A program made the translations under genes and the position numbers. From assembly GCF_900112035.1 (NCBI RefSeq), contig NZ_FOKC01000001.1, positions 620,001 to 684,000 of the forward strand: a stretch of DNA of 64,000 nucleotides, in the 5' to 3' direction. The notes below the pieces were generated by a model. That model saw only the letters and a list, made by a program, of their open reading frames with translations, was not told the origin of the DNA and did not search any database. The DNA comes from Nocardioides alpinus (GTDB lineage Bacteria > Actinomycetota > Actinomycetes > Propionibacteriales > Nocardioidaceae). Of the stretch, positions 62,604 through 64,000 are shown piece after piece. Each line of letters begins with the position of its first letter. Position 1 is the first letter of the stretch.

Positions 62604-63531
62604 CCGCGGCGGTCATGTGGTGTCGGCAGTGGTCGCCCACTACGGCGATCCGGCCGTCGCGCACCAGGCAGTGCTGGACCTCCTGGCTCAAGTGGGTCCG
62701 CACCGCATCGAGATCATCGTGGTCGACGACTGCTCGCCGTTGCCCTTCCCCGAGATCGCCGGTGTCACGACGATCCGCAGGCCCCGCAACGGTGGGTTCG
62801 GTGCAGCGGTGAACACGGGTGCGGCAGCCGCGACCGGCGACCTGCTGATGATCGTCAACAGCGACATCCGCACCGCCCCCGGCTTCGTGGAGCGGCTGCT
62901 CCACGAGGCCGACCCACTCATGCCTGCCGTCGTCGGACCCCGCACGACGACCACGACCGGCGAGGAGGAGCCCACCGGAAGGCGCTTCCCGACCGCTGCG
63001 CACTGGGCGGTGGAGAGCGTCGTCCTCCTCCAGAGGTTCTCGCTCCACCCGTGGTACCAACGTGCGATCGGGCGCGTCCGTCCCCACGGCTCGCAGCCTG
63101 TTCGCGTCGACTGGTTGCAGGGCTCCCTCCTGCTGATGCCGCTGGACGCCTTCCGGGAGGTGGGCGGCTTCGACGAGCGCTTCTTCCTCTACTCCGAGGA
63201 GGTGGACCTCCAGAGGAGGCTCGGAGCTCGCGACGTCCACTCCTGGCTGCTGCCCTCCCTCGAGGTCCGCCACGTCGGCGGCGCGTCGACCGACGCCGCC
63301 CGTTCCAACGAGTGGCTCACGCGCTCGCGCGTCACCTACGCCGAGAAGTGGGGCGGGCTGCGCACCTTGCGTCACTCGATGCGTGCGGTCGCTCTCGTCA
63401 ACCTCGCCACCCGTCTCGTGCAGCGAGCCGCAGGTCGGCGTACGGCACCGAGGCTCGCGTGGAAGCGCGAGATGGCTGCCTCCAGGATCCGACCGTGGCC
63501 GCTCTCGCGCCCCGACGGTCACCGCAGCTGA
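62587..63531 (+). CDS. Family 2 glycosyltransferase (rhamnosyltransferase-like)
   Basis: A 314-residue GT-A enzyme paralogous to the one at 57787: VSAVVAHYGDPAVAHQAVLDL, IIVVDDCSPLPFPE, NGGFGAAVNTGAA, the VNSDIR metal site and GGFDERFFLYSEEVDLQRRLGARD. It is translationally coupled to the ABC flippase (17-base overlap), so it probably works on the flippase substrate. The substrate sugar is unknown. Confidence 0.88.
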   Translation: MSTPSDRGGHVVSAVVAHYGDPAVAHQAVLDLLAQVGPHRIEIIVVDDCSPLPFPEIAGVTTIRRPRNGGFGAAVNTGAAAATGDLLMIVNSDIRTAPGFVERLLHEADPLMPAVVGPRTTTTTGEEEPTGRRFPTAAHWAVESVVLLQRFSLHPWYQRAIGRVRPHGSQPVRVDWLQGSLLLMPLDAFREVGGFDERFFLYSEEVDLQRRLGARDVHSWLLPSLEVRHVGGASTDAARSNEWLTRSRVTYAEKWGGLRTLRHSMRAVALVNLATRLVQRAAGRRTAPRLAWKREMAASRIRPWPLSRPDGHRS

Positions 63532-63533
63532 CC

Positions 63534-64000
63534 TCAGATTCGGGTGGCCCGCTTCACCCTGCCGAGCACTCGTCTCATCCTCGAGGGGGCCGGTCGGATG
63601 TTCTCGTGGACGTAGTGGCCGGAGGTCCACGTCGCCCGAAGCCGCTGGTGGTTGCGCATCCACGCGTCGACGCGCTTCTCGAACAGCTCACCGCCGTACT
63701 CGGGATAGCGCTCTGATGCGGGGTGCGTCTCCCCGTAGATCCGCTGCCCGAACTCGGCGGCGCGGACGAGATACATCTGGTCGGAGAAGCCGTAGCCGAG
63801 CAGGAACTCGCCGTCACGGCCCGAAGACTCTGCCTCGACCATGGAGAGATCAGGCGTCCAGCTGAGGTTGGCCACGGCGATCTCCGGCCGTCGCTCGAGC
63901 AGCTCCAGGGCCGACGGGATCCAGTCCACCCGGCCGCTCGGAGTCGTGTCCCCGGAGAGGTGCAGGAGGTAGTCCGTCCGGCACAGGTAGAGGCTCACCA
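63534..64000 (-). CDS. Glycosyltransferase-like protein, C-terminal fragment
   Basis: About 155 C-terminal residues; the gene runs off the right edge, so the GTG at 63998 need not be its start. DYLLHLSGDTTPSGRVDW resembles the acidic donor-site region of GT-A proteins, and a basic C-terminus (RMRRVLGRVKRATRI) follows. A surface-glycan transferase is the likely role from context. It is convergent with the GT2 gene, with 2 bases between stops. Confidence 0.6.
   Translation of the reverse strand, partial: VSLYLCRTDYLLHLSGDTTPSGRVDWIPSALELLERRPEIAVANLSWTPDLSMVEAESSGRDGEFLLGYGFSDQMYLVRAAEFGQRIYGETHPASERYPEYGGELFEKRVDAWMRNHQRLRATWTSGHYVHENIRPAPSRMRRVLGRVKRATRI

Overview
The window is about 70% G+C, has dense gene packing with many 4-base start/stop overlaps and frequent GTG starts, and carries actinobacterial families (DtxR-type regulator, SigE-family ECF sigma factor, DUF1707, DUF2277, trans-acting enoyl reductase-like protein, Tat-exported proteins). 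It looks like chromosome of a Nocardioides-like member of the Propionibacteriales. That placement rests on gene content and overall style, because no rRNA is present.

Layout. 1-7852: molybdenum cofactor genes (moaC fragment, moeA) behind a eukaryotic-type UDP-glucose pyrophosphorylase, a divergent 5-formyl-THF cyclo-ligase, a membrane-anchored penicillin-acylase-family hydrolase, an FmdB zinc ribbon, a SAF protein and mscL. 7895-18080: a LytR-CpsA-Psr cell-wall ligase, a tRNA-Arg(CCT), a GtrA-like protein, an enoyl-reductase-like protein, a secreted beta-propeller, a sirtuin, a DtxR regulator, a GH13 glucosidase and a MarR regulator. 18077-24551: a MarR/DHA2 efflux pair, a 519-base gap holding repeats and a strongly structured element with a 12-codon leader ORF, and a TetR-controlled heterodimeric ABC exporter whose operator lies inside its own promoter.

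24672-28421 is the most unusual gene cassette: a lipoprotein, a second lipoprotein with a degenerate alpha/beta-hydrolase domain, an ECF sigma factor and a single-pass membrane protein. The three exported or membrane proteins share a related C-terminal domain, which suggests an envelope-sensing system. 28435-41213 is mainly housekeeping (pdxH, citrate synthase, serC, topoisomerase IB, typA). Interspersed are secreted proteins: a collagen-like protein, a thermolysin-family protease fused to an emfourin-like inhibitor domain, and a frameshifted Tat-exported protein with an intact paralogue 8 kb away.

41218-46589 holds a two-component system with a divergent membrane protein, an MFS pump and the intact Tat protein. 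47310 to the end is a cell-surface glycan locus: an amino-sugar module (PLP aminotransferase plus fused acetyltransferase/ketoisomerase), at least five glycosyltransferases, GT-C-like and GtrII-like membrane proteins, WbqC and PIG-L enzymes, a methyltransferase and a PglK-like ABC flippase. The locus runs off the right edge. Two palindromic repeat families are scattered through the window, one copy lying inside a protease gene.
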